Positions 34,550-47,180 are shown, counted from the stretch's first letter. The stretch is 64,000 nt of DNA from Sarcophilus harrisii (GCF_902635505.1 NC_045428.1:225944107-226008106), one strand, 5' to 3'. Notes: generated by a model from the sequence alone, not told the origin. Made by a program: numbers and translations.

Positions 34550-35735
34550 CCCAAAGGGCTTGCATGCATAAATAGGTTAAGTTTTCCAAGTAAATCTGAG
34601 ACTTAAGACAAAATCTTCTAGTGAAGAAATCCTAGTTTGCTGGTTGGAAATAAGGTATTATTCGAATATTATGACAATCCTATTGAGGTGGAAGACATCC
34701 CAACGATGCTAGGATCCCCAGGTCAGTGTCACAGGTATGGGTGCAAGAACTCCCTAATTCAGTTTGTCTCCAACTTAAGGAGCAAAGATTTATTATGCTG
34801 CTAATAGCTGGCTAATTCTAAAAGGATTTAGCAAAGAACCAGGAGTAAGATGATAAACTTATAGGAAAAAATTATAGACCACGTACTTCATGTCACTGCT
34901 ATGCTAATTTTATGGCTTACAAGTGAATTTGAGGAGTGGTCTGGTATGCACCTCATTATCTCAGAAACTTTGTCATCACTGACCAATAAATTGTTATCTA
35001 ACAGCCAGCAATGTTTGTGGAGCTACCAGCATTCCCAGGGCCAGAGGATCTTAGGGTTATTGATCAACAGGAAGCCAAAAATGTTTGTGAAATGGCAGCA
35101 CTCCTGAGACTACATCTCCCCAGGAAGGTAAATATGTCACTCCCAAGGCCAGGACATCTACATCTCTCCTAGAAATTGCACCCTAAACCTACGAACTCCT
35201 GATCCAACAGGGCTTCAGGTTTTTTGTGTATTCCAAATTAACTTAGCCCTTTAAACAAATGATTTTATTATATAATTATATGTATATTATATATATATCA
35301 TTTTTATTTAAATTACATAATTCTTTCCTTCTCCATGATTTTCTCTACCTGCTCCAATCTCCATAACAGTTACTGGTTGTTTAATCAACCAAACCTTAGC
35401 AAAAACATCACTTTTATAATGTTTTAAAATTCAGTAATTTTTTTCCTTACAAAAATCTAAAATCATAGAAGATGCAATATTGATGTAACAATGCATTACT
35501 AAAAGGTAAAGAGAAAGTAGATCTCATTAGTGGAAGTTTAAATAAAAATAAGTGAGTTTAACAAGAAAAAAATCCAAATGTCTAATTCAAAATCCTCAGT
35601 GTCAAAATTAATGTCTTTTTAAAATAACCATCAGAAGGTAACACCTACAACTAAGAAATATAGGAATAAAGTACTGTTAAATCTCTGAAAAAAGTATTTT
35701 TTGTGAGTCAGATTTCCAAAATACATTGGGCTACT
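34550..35735. other. Intergenic, nothing recognised
   Basis: Short open frames only. An AT-rich patch lies at 35265-35310. No supported gene or named repeat. Confidence 0.35.
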
Positions 35736-35737
35736 GA

Positions 35738-35988
35738 GATTAGGGGCAGCTAGGTGGCAAAGTGTATAGAATGTCTCGCCAAGAGTCAATAAGATCCCAG
35801 TTCAAATGTGGCCTCAGATACTTCCTACCTATATGACCCTAGGCTCGTCATTTAGCATGCCTCAGTTTCCTCATCTGTAAAATAAGCTGGAGCAAGACAG
35901 AGCAAACCATGTTAGTATCTCTGCCAAGAAAACTCAAATGGGATTATTTGATGGAAAAGACTGAACATTGGAGTCAAAAGTAGTTTAT
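35738..35988 (+). mobile_element. CORE-SINE (MAR1-like), near full length
   Basis: It starts with the tRNA-type head GGGGCAGCTAGGTGGC, passes CTCAGTTTCCTCATCTGTAA and ends with the GCCAAGAAAACTCAAATGGG tail. Confidence 0.82.
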
Positions 35989-36427
35989 TGTGAACGTACT
36001 CTAGATTCTTTCACACCTTTTCACAGAAGAAAGAATTTTGGGTGTTGGGAATGGCAGCAGAGTTCCAATAAAACACCCTTCCCTCATCTTTCTGCATGTA
36101 TTTCCCCAGAGACTTTTACTGAGTGAACTCAAACAAGTACACTGCCTGCCCTCAGAGACCAAACCACCTTAGGTTTGCAGAAGCACAAACTAAAAACATT
36201 TAATAAAATAGCCTGTAAAACCATATCATCAGTCTATTAGAAAAAGTAAAAGATCAGATCTTAGGGCAAAAAAAATTCTCTCTGCCTCTAGGAAGGGATA
36301 ATTTTAGAAATGGTTCCAAAGATAATCATAGTAATAGTAACAATAATAACTGTTAATTGTATATATGCAATATTTCAATGGAGCCTCATTATACCACCCC
36401 TGTAAAGTGGGTGTTACAAATATTACT

Positions 36428-36642
36428 AAGCTAGACAGCTAAGTGCTGTGGTGGATAGAGAGCCTAAGACCTGAGTTTAAATTCTGCTTCAGATACTTAC
36501 TAGCTGAAGGATCCCAGGAAAGTCTCTTAACCTCCTATTATTGTTTCCTCATCTGTAAAATGGGGATAATAATAGCACCTATTCTCTGAGTTATTATAAA
36601 GATCAAATGTGATAATATTTATAAAGTACAATTATCCCTTTC
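36428..36642 (+). mobile_element. MIR-type CORE-SINE
   Basis: GAGTTTAAATTCTGCTTCAG, CCTCATCTGTAAAATGGGGA and TAATAGCACCTATTCTCTGA are in the expected order. Confidence 0.75.
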
Positions 36643-36979
36643 ACATTTAAGGACTTAGGGACAAGGAACCTCCATAATCTAAAAAAATCCAAGTAAAATT
36701 TTTTGTTAATCCTTTTGTACCAGAGAATTATTATGTTATTCAAAATAATGTTGATATATCATATATTTTATGCACTTCTGGATTTCTTTTTCTTTTCATG
36801 TCATTTACAGCTTCCACAGACCTCCCCCAAAGTTCCCCTTTAATTTCTTGTTCTGACCCCATGATTTTTCAAACCTGTGATAGTGAAAGTAGAGATGTGG
36901 AAGGGATAAACTGAACTTTACACTCTTAAAGCTCTTACACGAAATCTAACTAAATTTATATTCCTTATCAGACCAAGCA

Positions 36980-37480
36980 AATGCTGGCTCTGTAGTGAAA
37001 GTCTGCCCTTGAATCCTGGCTTTGCTACTTAATAACCTAAGACTAAGCAAATAACTTTTTAAAAAACTTTTTCTAGCCCTCAGTTTCATCAGTAAAATAA
37101 GTCAGATAAACCAGATGACATCTAAGGCCTTTTCCAGGTATAAATCTGTGACTTCAATTGATTTCATCTGTGATCCCACATCTCATAAATCACCAGCCTT
37201 TTTAACTTCATGTCATGTACCCTTAACCAAAAATCCACTCAGCCTCAACAAGAGACTATACATTTATTATTATTATTAACTATTAATTTTGGAAGGGACC
37301 AATTTGAGATTTCATTGATCTATAAGAAGCAAATTCTTTCTATCCATGAAGATCAATATCTTAAAAGTCTTAGTGGCTCTGGGTTAACTGAGGGACTAAG
37401 GGACTTTGCTCAGAATCACAGAGCCAGGATTATACCCAAGTATTCCTGAGCCAAAGTCTGGCTCGCTACTGTGCCATGCT
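36980..37480 (+). mobile_element. Two MIR-like fragments
   Basis: 36980-37160 has CTTGAATCCTGGCTTTGC and CTCAGTTTCATCAGTAAAAT; 37280-37480 has ACTTTGCTCAGAATCACAGA and CTACTGTGCCATGC. Both are old. Confidence 0.45.
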
Positions 37481-37499
37481 ATTTCTTATTAAGCACCAT

Positions 37500-37990
37500 A
37501 ATGATTAATAATAATAATTATATCATAAAAAATCCTTGTTTTTTCTTTCCCTAAAGTCATTTCCCTTTAACCTAGCAGTTGAGTGTACATGGGCAGGAAC
37601 CCAAAAGTCGGAGCTTTTCTGTGATGATAGGACAAATGACAAGGTACACAGGGCACATTTTATGGCCCACATGTTCATGGGTCAGCCATAAGTTAAAATT
37701 GTAAGGGCGGAAAACTTGCCTTGAAAAGCTTCCTTGTGCTGGCCAGGCCTATGCTGTGTCAATCACTGTGTTTTTGAGAGAGAAGAACATTTAGTGCTTA
37801 GAAGCCCTTTAATGAGACAGCAGGAAATGTCATGTTTTCTTTCAGGGAGAAAAGTTTGTATCATCAAAGTATAATGTGTGCTGTCCCAGCTAGTCTTGAT
37901 AAAGAGTTGCTACTTTGAATTCTTGATTTTGAAAATTTTTCTAGGGAAGGAAAAGATAGAAAATGTAGGACTTTTATTTTTATAGGAAAC
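37500..37990. other. Intergenic, nothing recognised
   Basis: Moderately complex sequence without a supported gene or repeat. Confidence 0.3.
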
Positions 37991-37994
37991 TTTT

Positions 37995-38612
37995 ATTTTA
38001 TTTATAATTTTTTAATAATAGCTTTTTATTTTCAAAATACATGCAAAAGATAGTTTTCAACATTCACCCTTTCAAAACCTTGTGCTCTAAATTTTTCTCC
38101 TTCCCTTGCCTCCAGGTCCCCTCCCCTAGACAGCAAGCAATCCAATATAGGTTAAACATGTGCAATTCTAATATATATATTTCCACATTTATCATACTGC
38201 ACAAGAAAAATCAGATCAAAAAGGGAAAAAAAAACAACAAAAGCTGAAAATATTATGATGATATTGCATTATGATCATATGCAATCCCCACAGTCCTTTT
38301 TCTGGATGTGGATGGCTCTCTCTATCACAAGTCTATTGGAACTGACCTGAATCACCTCAATGTTGATAAGAGCCACATCCGTCACAATTGATCATCCCAT
38401 AATCTTATTCTTGCTGTGTACAATGTTCTCTTGGTTCTACTCCCCTCACTTAGCATCAGTTCATGTAAATCTCTCCAGGCCTTTTTGAAATCATCCTGCT
38501 GGTCGTTTCTTACAGAACAATAATATTCTATAACATTCATACACCATATCTTGTTCAGCCATTCTCCAACTGATGGGCATCTACTCAGTGTCCAGTTTTT
38601 TGCCATGTAGTT
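37995..38612 (-). mobile_element. L1 3' end, antisense
   Basis: The reversed 3' UTR and ORF2 C-terminus: the antisense frame 38382-38606 reads CPSVGEWLNKIWCMNVIEYY and then a SRTKRTLY-type end, as in the L1 at 5.2 kb. Confidence 0.85.
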
Positions 38613-38679
38613 GTTTTTGAGAAGTAATTGGGTTCTTAAACATTTGAAAAAAATTCAACTGAGTTTGTTAGTACTTTTT

Positions 38680-39330
38680 TTTTTAAATGTATTTAAATAC
38701 AAAATAAGAAAAAACAGAATAGAAAAAGAATAACAGAAAAGGAAAATAAAAAACAAAACAAAATATTGTCATGTATTCAGCAGAACATCAAGGAGTATTC
38801 AAAATATATAATAATAAATTTCCATTTCAAGAAAGCATATATAATAAAAGAAATTATATTCATGTGTGTCCACCTTTGCTTCTTCATAGGTTATTCTTTT
38901 GTTCTCGGCTGAGCTTTTTATTTTATTCTTTTTCCCCTTTCATCCCCCTCACATCCTCCAAGAAGGCTACAGTTAAGCACAGTTCTATATTTATATATAC
39001 ATACATACATATGCATATATATATTCACACACATATTTATATTCATATATATGTACTCACATTCACAGACATATACATATGTATGGGTATATGCTCACAT
39101 ATATACATACCCACATATACCCCAACACATATATATGCATAAGCATTTACCAATATGTATACATGCATCTAAAACAATAATAATATGGCTGACATATAAT
39201 GTAGATTTCTCTTGATTGAATCTTTAAGGGTGACTTTGTCTAAGATCAATGAATACTAGCCCTACTTTTTTTCCCCCAGTAAATTCCTGATCCATGTTAT
39301 AGTTCTTTTCTATATCTATTTCCTATCCTG
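38680..39330 (-). mobile_element. Half-L1 3' fragment
   Basis: It shares TTGTCATGTATTCAGCAGAA, the TTTGTTCTCGGCTG block, a TA/CA-rich patch (38990-39165) and ATAATATGGCTGACATATAA with the long copies. Confidence 0.6.
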
Positions 39331-39389
39331 GATAACTCGTCTATTTTAATTCTGCTGCTTAACTTGCCTTGTTATTACACTCCCTTTCT

Positions 39390-39890
39390 TCCACTCACAC
39401 AGCTGCCAACCCAGGGCAGACCCTCATCCCTTCTGTCTACACTGTTGTAACCTGCTTCTGGTTAGTCTTCCTGCTTCAGATCTCCTCCCATTCCAATTCT
39501 TCCTCCACTCAGTTCCAACATGATTTTCCTATAGAACCTATTTGAATAGTATTTCCTGCACTTATAAATTCCAGTGCCTCCTCATTACTTCTAGGATTAA
39601 TTATAAAATACTTTTTGTGACATTAGAAGCCTTTCAGAACCTGTTCCATTCCTACATTTCCAGTCTTCTACAACTCCCTTCTAAGAACTATATAATTAAA
39701 CCATACCGGTTTACTGTTCCTCCTTCATGACAATTTCTATCCTAATTTCATGCTTTTTCAATGAATCTTCTCGCTCTCCTTCCTGATTTCTTTGTTTTCT
39801 TTTGAGACTCAGTTCAAATATTACATTATGCAAGAAGTCTTTCCTGTCCCCTGCTCTCTTAACCTTCCACATACATTGCTAAAGCCTTCC
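39390..39890 (+). mobile_element. L2 LINE 3' region
   Basis: GTAACCTGCTTCTGGTTAGT, CAGTGCCTCCTCATTACTTC, CATTAGAAGCCTTTCAGAAC and GCAAGAAGTCTTTCCTGTCC follow the L2 order over 500 bp. Confidence 0.65.
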
Positions 39891-39902
39891 ATTTACACCA
39901 AA

Positions 39903-40035
39903 TGTTTTTAACCATTTCTATGATATGGATCCCTTTGGCTGTCTGAGAGAGTCTATCTACCCCTTCTCAAAATGTTTTTAAATAATTGAAGAAAACACTA
40001 AATTTCAATGAAAAGTTAGTGAAAATAAAGACATT
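39903..40035. mobile_element. Relative of the inverted-repeat element at 9.7 kb
   Basis: ATGGATCCCTTTGGCTGTCT and CCCTTCTCAAAATGTTTTTA match one half of the 9677-9917 element. The right end is not evident. Confidence 0.35.
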
Positions 40036-40529
40036 TTTTCCTGTTCAAGTTAATTAATTCCAAATCTCTCCATATTCCATTGTTCCAAGGCATTTCATAT
40101 ATTTTATATATGTAGGTTATGTTTAGGTATTGCCCACATGAGTTATTTATATACCCATGTGGGTTTGTCAAATGCAGTTCACATGGAAGCATGAATAGAT
40201 ATCTCGGAAATCTAGCCTACCCCTGCCTAAGGGAGACTTGATTTCTGTCAGGAGGAGAGCATAAGATTGAAGCTGGTCTACCCTACTATCCTGAGATTAA
40301 AAATTATCTCTATTTCTTATCTTATATCAAATTGGAATTATCTCTATCTGCTTTTTATCTAAATGTTGTTGCTTTGGGGAAAATAACATAGATTCAAACC
40401 ACTGTCCTGGTCACTATCCCTTAACCAAGGAAAGAGTGCCTCAAACTATATCTGAATGCTTGACTTCCTTCCCACCAAAAGCTTCTTAGATAAAGGTCAT
40501 CATAATTGCTAAATAGTCTGAGGTGTGCC

Positions 40530-41300
40530 TTGTCATACCTATCAGATTGGCTAACATAATAGAAAAAGAAAATGAGAAATGTGAAAGGGGTGTGGAAAAG
40601 TAGGGATACCGATAAACTATTGGGGGTCCAACAATTCTGGAGACCACTTTGGAATGATGATAAAACTGAACATATCCTCTGACACAGCAATACTAGTAGA
40701 TCTATATCCTAAAGAGAGCAAAGAAAAAGAAAAAGGATCTATTTATACAAAAAATATTTATAGCAGTTCATTATAATGGCAAAGAATTAGAAATTGAGGG
40801 GATATCCATTAATTGGGGAATGATTGAATAAGCTGTGATATATGATTGTAATAGAATGCTATCGTGCTATAAGAAGTAATAACCAGTATGCTTTCACAAA
40901 AATCTGGGAAGACTTCTATGAATTGATTCAAAGTAAAGCAAGGAGAACCAAGAGAACAGCAATATTTTAGCAATGATCACCTGTGAAAGACTTGTTCACT
41001 GTAATCAATAAAATAATCCATGATGATTCTGAAAGACTCAGGATGAAAAATGCTATCCACCTCCAAAGAGAGAATTGATTAACTCAGTGCAAATTGAAAT
41101 TTAGCTTTTTCCTGTTTTTTTTTTTTTGTTTTTTTTTTTGCAACATGGCTAATATAGAGCTATGTTTTTCATGATTTCATATCTATAATTTATATCATAT
41201 TGCCTGCTTTCTCAATGGATAGGTAAAGGACCACAGAGAGAGAGAATTTGGAAGCCAGTTTAAAAAAAGGAATATTGAAAATATATAATAATTTTGTGAA
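40530..41300 (+). mobile_element. Old L1 3' end
   Basis: It begins in ORF2 (CTATCAGATTGGCTAACATA), passes a decayed C-terminus near 40800-40970 and a 3' UTR with T runs, and ends at AATATATAATAATTTTGTG. A different subfamily from the 5-kb copy. Confidence 0.65.
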
Positions 41301-42960
41301 AATTACTCAGTAGTAAATAAACCCATTTATCCAAGCTGATAGCAAATCAGAGAAGTTACACAGATTCGAAGTACCAGACAATCCCAAGAGCGAATGAACC
41401 CTTTCCCATTGGGAATGAGATGTCTTAGCTTAACCAGAGAGTCCCTGGTCTGAATCAAGAAGAAATCCCTCAAATTTTCTAGTTTGAAGAAACTAGAAAT
41501 TGTGATGTGCTTGAGGCACTAACTCTTCTATATAATCTTTTTTTTCATAATCTTTCTCTTCTTCCAGGGACTTCTTCCTAAATATAGGCTGTAACTTCTC
41601 TTAAAGCCAAAAGGCAGATGAACTCTTCCAAATTCTCTCCAACATTACCTTTCACTGAAAACATAGAAAATTGAGTAATCATTTCCCTCACCAATGAGGA
41701 AAGTTTTATGCTAATACCCAGAACTGAATACTAGGTTACACATAAAGTTATTCATGTTGTCTCCACCATATTACAATATAAGCTCTCAAAGGGAAATGAT
41801 CCACATTTGCAAAAAAGTTTGTAACTGCTCAGCAAACAGTGACTATGTTCAGCAAATTCAGCAAACAGTGGCTATGTGGAGGGAGGGAAGGGGAAGAGAG
41901 GGAGAAGACTATACAGGATTGTGGCCATGGAAAAATTCCTTGAGAGACCAGAGGAACTCTTCCATACCTTTTGGGAAATTATTATTATCATTAATATTAT
42001 TAACCACACTTCCTAATTATAATGACTACTAGCCACACAGTTTTTAATTTAGATATGAAGACAAGACTAAGAAAATAGAAGTATTAAAATAGAATGAGAT
42101 GGAGGTTGGTGTAGGAGGAGGAGAGGAAGATGGGGAAGGGAATCATCCTTTCATTTCCTTCCCCGAAAATCATCTTTCCTACAACTGGGAGGAAAGGAAT
42201 TGGGAAGAATAGATTACTGCTCACTTTCTAAAGATTATTTTCCCTCTATTCTCTTAAATCAATTTCTCCACCTTTCAACTGTGCAATATGAAAGTCTCAG
42301 GCTAATATAGGTCCCTTTTGCCTATAATTACCCACCCAACTGGGTCATCCTCTCCAGAATGGTTGGATCAGGAGAACAGACAGTTGAAACAAAAATAATG
42401 CTAGGAGAAAAGAGTATGAGTGTGGAGGTAGTGTCTAGGAGCCAGAGTACATAAGAGGTAAGGGAGGTACCAAGACCAATGATAGCTTTGGAACACAGAT
42501 AAGAAGAATCCTTTCTCATCAAGACATAAATTGAAAATTTCTTAAGGATGGAGACTATTTCGCTTTGTCTTTGTGTTCCTAGCACCTAACATAGCAGATC
42601 ATACAGAATATATGCTTGAGTATTAAAGGAAGCCAGGAAAGCTGAGGCAGAGGCAAGGAGGTAGAGTCTGATAGGTCTGGGGGACACTCAAGGCCATACA
42701 AGGCTCTAGCATCTCATTGTAGCATGGAGATGACCTTTAGTTCTTGAAGTTTAAGACAATAGAACACCTCAAGCAAGTTTTACCATGCTGGAAAAATTTC
42801 CAGGATAGATTCAGTAAAAGAAGAACTATATGTCTGTCTATAAGAGGATCAACTTAGCTTCTCATCAAAATTCTGGCATCAGGTGATGAAATTATGAAAG
42901 ATCTATTAAGGCACAGAGGCTTCCTCTCTGCATTGATCAATGAAAGCAGAAAGCTTTCTC
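41300..42960. other. Intergenic, few recognisable parts
   Basis: A local direct repeat of CAGCAAACAGTG lies at 41829 and 41860. 42545-42640 resembles an L2 3' end (GTGTTCCTAGCACCTAACAT). No supported gene. Confidence 0.35.
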
Positions 42961-42964
42961 AAGA

Positions 42965-43455
42965 CTTTGAGCAGGCTAATTCAGAAAAGCCTGGAAAGAC
43001 TTATATAAACTGATGTTAAATGAAGTGAACAGAATCAAGAGAACCTTATACACAACAACAAGATTGTGATGATCGACTGTCATGGATGTGGCTCTTTTCA
43101 ACTATGAGGTGATTCAGTCTACTTCCAAAAGACTTGTGATGGAGAGAGACATCCGCATCTAGAAAGAGAATATGGGGACTGAATGTGGATCACAACATAG
43201 TATTTTCATTCTTTTTGTTGTTTCCCTGCTTTTTCTTTCTTTTTTTTCCTTTTTGATTTGATTTTCTTGTGCAGCATGATATATGTAGAAATACATTTAA
43301 AAGAACTGTTTAACCTATATTGGATTACTTTATCTAGAGGATGGGGGGGGGGGAGGAAGGGAGAAAAATTTGGAACACAAGGTTTTGCAAGGGTGAATAC
43401 TGAAAACTATCTTTGTATGTATTTGAAAAAAATAAAAAGCTATTATAAAAAAGTT
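42965..43455 (+). mobile_element. L1 3' end
   Basis: It runs from the ORF2 C-terminal region (GAAAAGCCTGGAAAGACTTA) through the 3' UTR with GGAACACAAGGTTTTGCAAG to AATAAAAAGCTATTATAAAA. Confidence 0.8.
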
Positions 43456-43604
43456 TATAAAAGCTTTATAAAATCCTTATAAAGTGTTCAAGTGCTTTAT
43501 AAGCTTAATAAATATTTGAAAAGTTATAAGCTTTTTTAACTCAAAATTTAAAACTTTTAAAGCTTTATGAGTATTGTAAGTTTAAAACAACACTAAGACT
43601 TTGG

Positions 43605-43790
43605 GACATATTACAGGTTTTCTCATTTACTCCTCATAACAACACCGAGTAAGGTTGTTATCCCTATTTTGCAGATGGCGAAACTGAAATTGAGAGAGAT
43701 TTCAATCAGGGTCACGCTATCCAATAAGTGAAAATCCTGCATTTTAACCCAAGTCTTTTTGGCTCCAAGTCTAACACTCTGCATTTCCCA
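43605..43790 (+). mobile_element. MIR-type SINE
   Basis: CTCATAACAACACCGAGTAA, TTTTGCAGATGGCGAAACTG and a TCTAACACTCTGC end are in order. Confidence 0.6.
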
Positions 43791-44149
43791 TCTAGGTACC
43801 ACAGTGTAAGCTATTTAATTATTTAAATCAGGTCCCTTTCTTTTGGCTTTTCATTGGAGGATGAGGCAAATTCCTCATTTCCTCATTCTCTCGCACAATT
43901 TGAAACTTGCGTCTTAATTGTCCGCAGGAATGCAAAAGAATAATTTCAAGCGAATTTTCATTAGAGAAATTGCTTCCGTGCTTGGATTGCTGTCCAATCT
44001 CTCTCCTCAGTCCAGGGGACACTGATGAAGGGGAATACACTCTGGCTTAGGAATTGAGATGTCACTGATAACTTTGGTCATCTTGGACATTCTGTCCTAA
44101 ATCTTCAGGTTGGGGGTGGAGTTGAGGCAGATGGAGACAATATACAGGG

Positions 44150-44480
44150 GCCGCCTTGAGTACGAGTTAAAGGTGGGATAACATCTCCCTGCGTGCGCTA
44201 CTCCGGAGCTGACCGGCCGCGCCTTTGCTGGGACTGACCGGGACTTTCGAACGGTAGTTTGTGAAGGACAGCGGGGCCCGACCGTGCGCGGTGGGGGGGG
44301 GAGAAGAAGGGAGAGGGCTGGGGGGGAGCTGGGGCGCAGCGTGGTTCCCAAGGGCTGGGGGCGGCCTGAGACGGGTCGGGGGGGCTGAGGGAAGGAAGAC
44401 CCGGCACTCCATCCCCGGCCCGGCATTTGCCGCACCCGCATATAGACATTTATATCCCGCGCGGGGTCAAGTGATGAGTG
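44150..44480. promoter_or_regulatory. CpG-rich patch, candidate promoter of gene B
   Basis: A short GC- and CpG-rich block with G runs stands out from AT-rich flanks. It is the only such block between the genes and lies 4.45 kb upstream of gene B's first coding exon, which itself starts at a splice acceptor. A promoter here would give a roughly 4.4-kb first intron. I see no clear base-level similarity to gene A's CpG island. Reading frames inside it look compositional. Confidence 0.45.
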
Positions 44481-44844
44481 AAACTTAAAAGAAATGGAAT
44501 TGGGGAGGATTCGTTACTTCTGTTTTGAGACCCGTGCTCCCAATGCACAGGAAAGAGTAATCTGGAATCAGGGACCTGTTGTGGGACTTGAGTTTAGCCA
44601 TTTATTAATTGTGTGACTGTGGAGCAGATATTTAATCCCTCTGATCCAATTCCTCCTCTTACTAACACTCAGAAATGAATTGCCCAATGTCGAACGGGTA
44701 GTAAGTACCTGAAGTGGGACCAATAAATCGAGCAATAGTCAGAGCAGTAATGTGATTAACTACTGCAGTCCCAATAATCTCATTAACTAAATGAGATTGT
44801 TTGTATCTCCTTCCCAAGATCGTTGTGAGGATCTATGGTTATCA

Positions 44845-45055
44845 TTACCCCAACAACTTATTATGTGCAAACTATTAAGTGCTTTAAAATTATTATCTCA
44901 TTTAATCCTTGTAACAGTCCTGGAAAGCAGGTGCAGACTAGGAAATGGAGATTTTGAGTTGCCCAGGGTCACACTCCTAGGAAAAGTCTGAGGTTAAATT
45001 TGAACTCAGCTGTTTCCGATTCTAGACTCCAGGCTCTATTCATTGAGCCGCTTAA
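44845..45055 (+). mobile_element. MIR-type SINE
   Basis: TTATTATCTCATTTAATCCT, GTTGCCCAGGGTCACACTCC and TTTGAACTCAGCTGTTTCC are in order. A weaker MIR piece lies at about 44560-44690. Confidence 0.6.
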
Positions 45056-45074
45056 TTACTTCATTCAAGAAGAG

Positions 45075-45330
45075 GAAGAAAGGTACCATCTACAGCAAAA
45101 TATTTGCATTAGTACTTTTTGTAGTGGAAAGAACTAGAAACAAAATAGTTGTCTATAGATCCGGAGATGTCCAAATAAATTGTATGTGACTGTGAAGAGA
45201 TCTTTTCCAGTAAGAAATAATGCAGAGAAGCTAGGTAAGATTAATGTGAACTATGCAGAGAAAGCAAAACCAAGTAAACAATGTACCCAGACTTAAGTGT
45301 AAATGTTTACATCAAATATAGTTACAATTA
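45075..45330 (+). mobile_element. Old L1 ORF2 C-terminal remnant
   Basis: TAGTGGAAAGAACTAGAAAC and GATGTCCAAATAAATTGTA echo the ORF2 C-terminal segment of nearby L1s. Decayed. Confidence 0.4.
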
Positions 45331-45549
45331 CAAAAGAGTTTCTATCAAACCTGGCCCAAAGATAGGAGAATTCATTTTCTACCCTTCTTTGCAGAGGTGA
45401 AGGATTATGAATATGGAATACTGCATCTTTATTGGTTTTTGGTTTTGCTGGACTGCTTTCCTCATCTCACCTCACCCTTCTCCCCCTTTTATATAGTATT
45501 TGTTAAAGAAATGACTGGGGGCAGACCCTGGGCATCTTAACCCCAATTG

Positions 45550-45965
45550 CCTACGGAGAAAGAGTGTGAAGGGAATGTATGAAAGGGAGAGAATGAAGGG
45601 AATGTATGAAAGGGGGAGAGAAAAAGAGAAGGGGAGATAGAGGAGGTAAGAGATGGGGAGAAAGAGGGGAGAGAAAGAGAGAAAGGAAGGGAAAAAGAGA
45701 GGAGATGGAGAGAGGGGAAGGGGAAAAGGAGGGAGGGGGAGAGAGGAAAAGAGGGGGAGAGAGAGGGAGGGGGGAGGAAAGGAGTAAGGGGGGATTGAGA
45801 GAGGGGAACGGGAGGGGAGGGGAAGAAAGAATAGGGGGAGAGAAAGAAGAAAAGAGAGGAAGGGGAGAGAGCAAGAGAGTAGGGGAGAGGAAGGGAGTGA
45901 GAAAGAGAGGAAGGGAGAGGGGAGAAAAGAGGGAGGGGTAGAGGGAGAGGGGATAGAACAGGGAT
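45550..45965. repeat. GA-rich purine tract, about 410 bp
   Basis: Nearly pure A/G on the plus strand (GGGAGAG, GGAAGGG and AGAGAGGA units). Long frames on both strands (Glu/Lys/Gly-rich and Ser/Pro/Leu-rich) are artefacts. Confidence 0.93.
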
Positions 45966-46103
45966 AGAGAAAGATCATGAAATCTGAATCCAATCCTCTT
46001 TCTATTACTTCAGGCTGCTATTCAATTTCTGGGAACAAAGAAAATCACTTGTTGGCCAATCCTCAGGCAAAGATCTGGAGAAATTCTATGAAATAACAGC
46101 AAA

Positions 46104-46262
46104 GGGCAGCTAAGTGGGGCAATGGATAGAAGACTAGACTTGGAATCAGGAAGACTCATCTTTAAGAGTTCGATGAAGAAGGAAATGGCTAATAACTCCA
46201 GTATATTTGCCAAGAAAACCCCAGATGGGGTCCAACTAAGAGTTGGACATGATGAAATGACT
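46104..46262 (+). mobile_element. CORE-SINE (MAR1-like), internally deleted
   Basis: The head GGGCAGCTAAGTGGGGCAAT is followed almost directly by the tail GCCAAGAAAACCCCAGATGG; the core between them is missing. Confidence 0.7.
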
Positions 46263-46599
46263 TACCCAACTACCTTATATAATAGTCAGTCATCTGAGTT
46301 TCAGCCTAACCAATTAGTCTGAAAGAATCTCTTTTCCAGAGAATTGGCCAACAGGTGATTTTCTTTGGCCCCAGAAATTGAAAAGGAGCCTAAAGTAATG
46401 GAAGGAGGATTGGATTCAGATGGCATAAAATCTGAAAATCCCAGAATCTTATGAAGTGCTAATATGAGGATGGGTTTTGGTGGAGGGATTTCAAATATTG
46501 AAGTGAGTATATCATTAACAAGGCTAACTTAATAGGTATTTATTGAGTACTTGTTCTATATTGGATTGGGGGAAAGAAGGGAATGTAAATACTTCCAGG

Positions 46600-46790
46600 C
46601 CCACAGATTTAAAGCTAAAAGGGTAGTCAGAAGTCATCTTGTCAAAGCTCCTTGTTTTTCAGTTGAGTAATTGATGCTCAGAGAATTTAGGTGATATCTT
46701 TGAGGACATACAGAAGGTATCTGAGCTTGGATCTGGTTCCAGGGGTTTTGACTCCAAATCCAGTATTTTCTATTGAACCCCTTTACCTCC
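46600..46790 (+). mobile_element. MIR-related SINE
   Basis: CACAGATTTAAAGCTAAAAG, GCTCAGAGAATTTAGGTGA and TTTTGACTCCAAATCCAG, as in 34330-34540. Confidence 0.5.
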
Positions 46791-47039
46791 TAAGACTTTT
46801 TGCCACAAAGTTCATAATTTACTTGGAGAGACAAGGCTGAGAAAAAGAACTGAATAAAATAAAATACAAGATGTATCACAGTTTTTGGTGACGTCTCCAA
46901 TGAGAACTATAGGAAATAAGTGTTATGGATTCATAAGAGAGCAGAGTCTAGACTTTGCAGCTCATTCTATCTCTGGTCTCAATTCCATAGAATAGCATGT
47001 CCCTGGTACTCTCTCCTCTCCATTTTCTACTTTTTTCTT

Positions 47040-47180
47040 CTTGTATGTTGTCTTTCCTTATTAGCTTGTAAGCAACTTGAAAATAGGATTGTCTTTGGGT
47101 TTTTTTTTAAATTTGTATTCCCAGCACTTAGCTCAGTGCCTGGAACATTGTAGGTACTTATAAATGTTATTGAGTTTCAT
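47040..47180 (+). mobile_element. L2-type 3' end
   Basis: TTAGCTTGTAAGCAACTTGA, then TTGTATTCCCAGCACTTAGC and CAGTGCCTGGAACATTGTAG. Confidence 0.55.

Noticed and set aside
34680-35220. Possible LTR fossil
   Set aside because: Some composition is suggestive, but I could not see convincing ends or a polyadenylation region.
35738-35830. tRNA gene in SINE heads
   Set aside because: The A/B-box-like head is part of a full SINE with core and tail; no complete cloverleaf was seen.
44097-44488. Open frames in the second CpG-rich patch
   Set aside because: Compositional, overlapping on both strands, no recognisable protein.
45472-45993. A 173-codon Ser/Pro/Leu-rich frame and its Glu/Lys-rich counterpart
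   Set aside because: Both simply translate the GA-rich tract; no domain.
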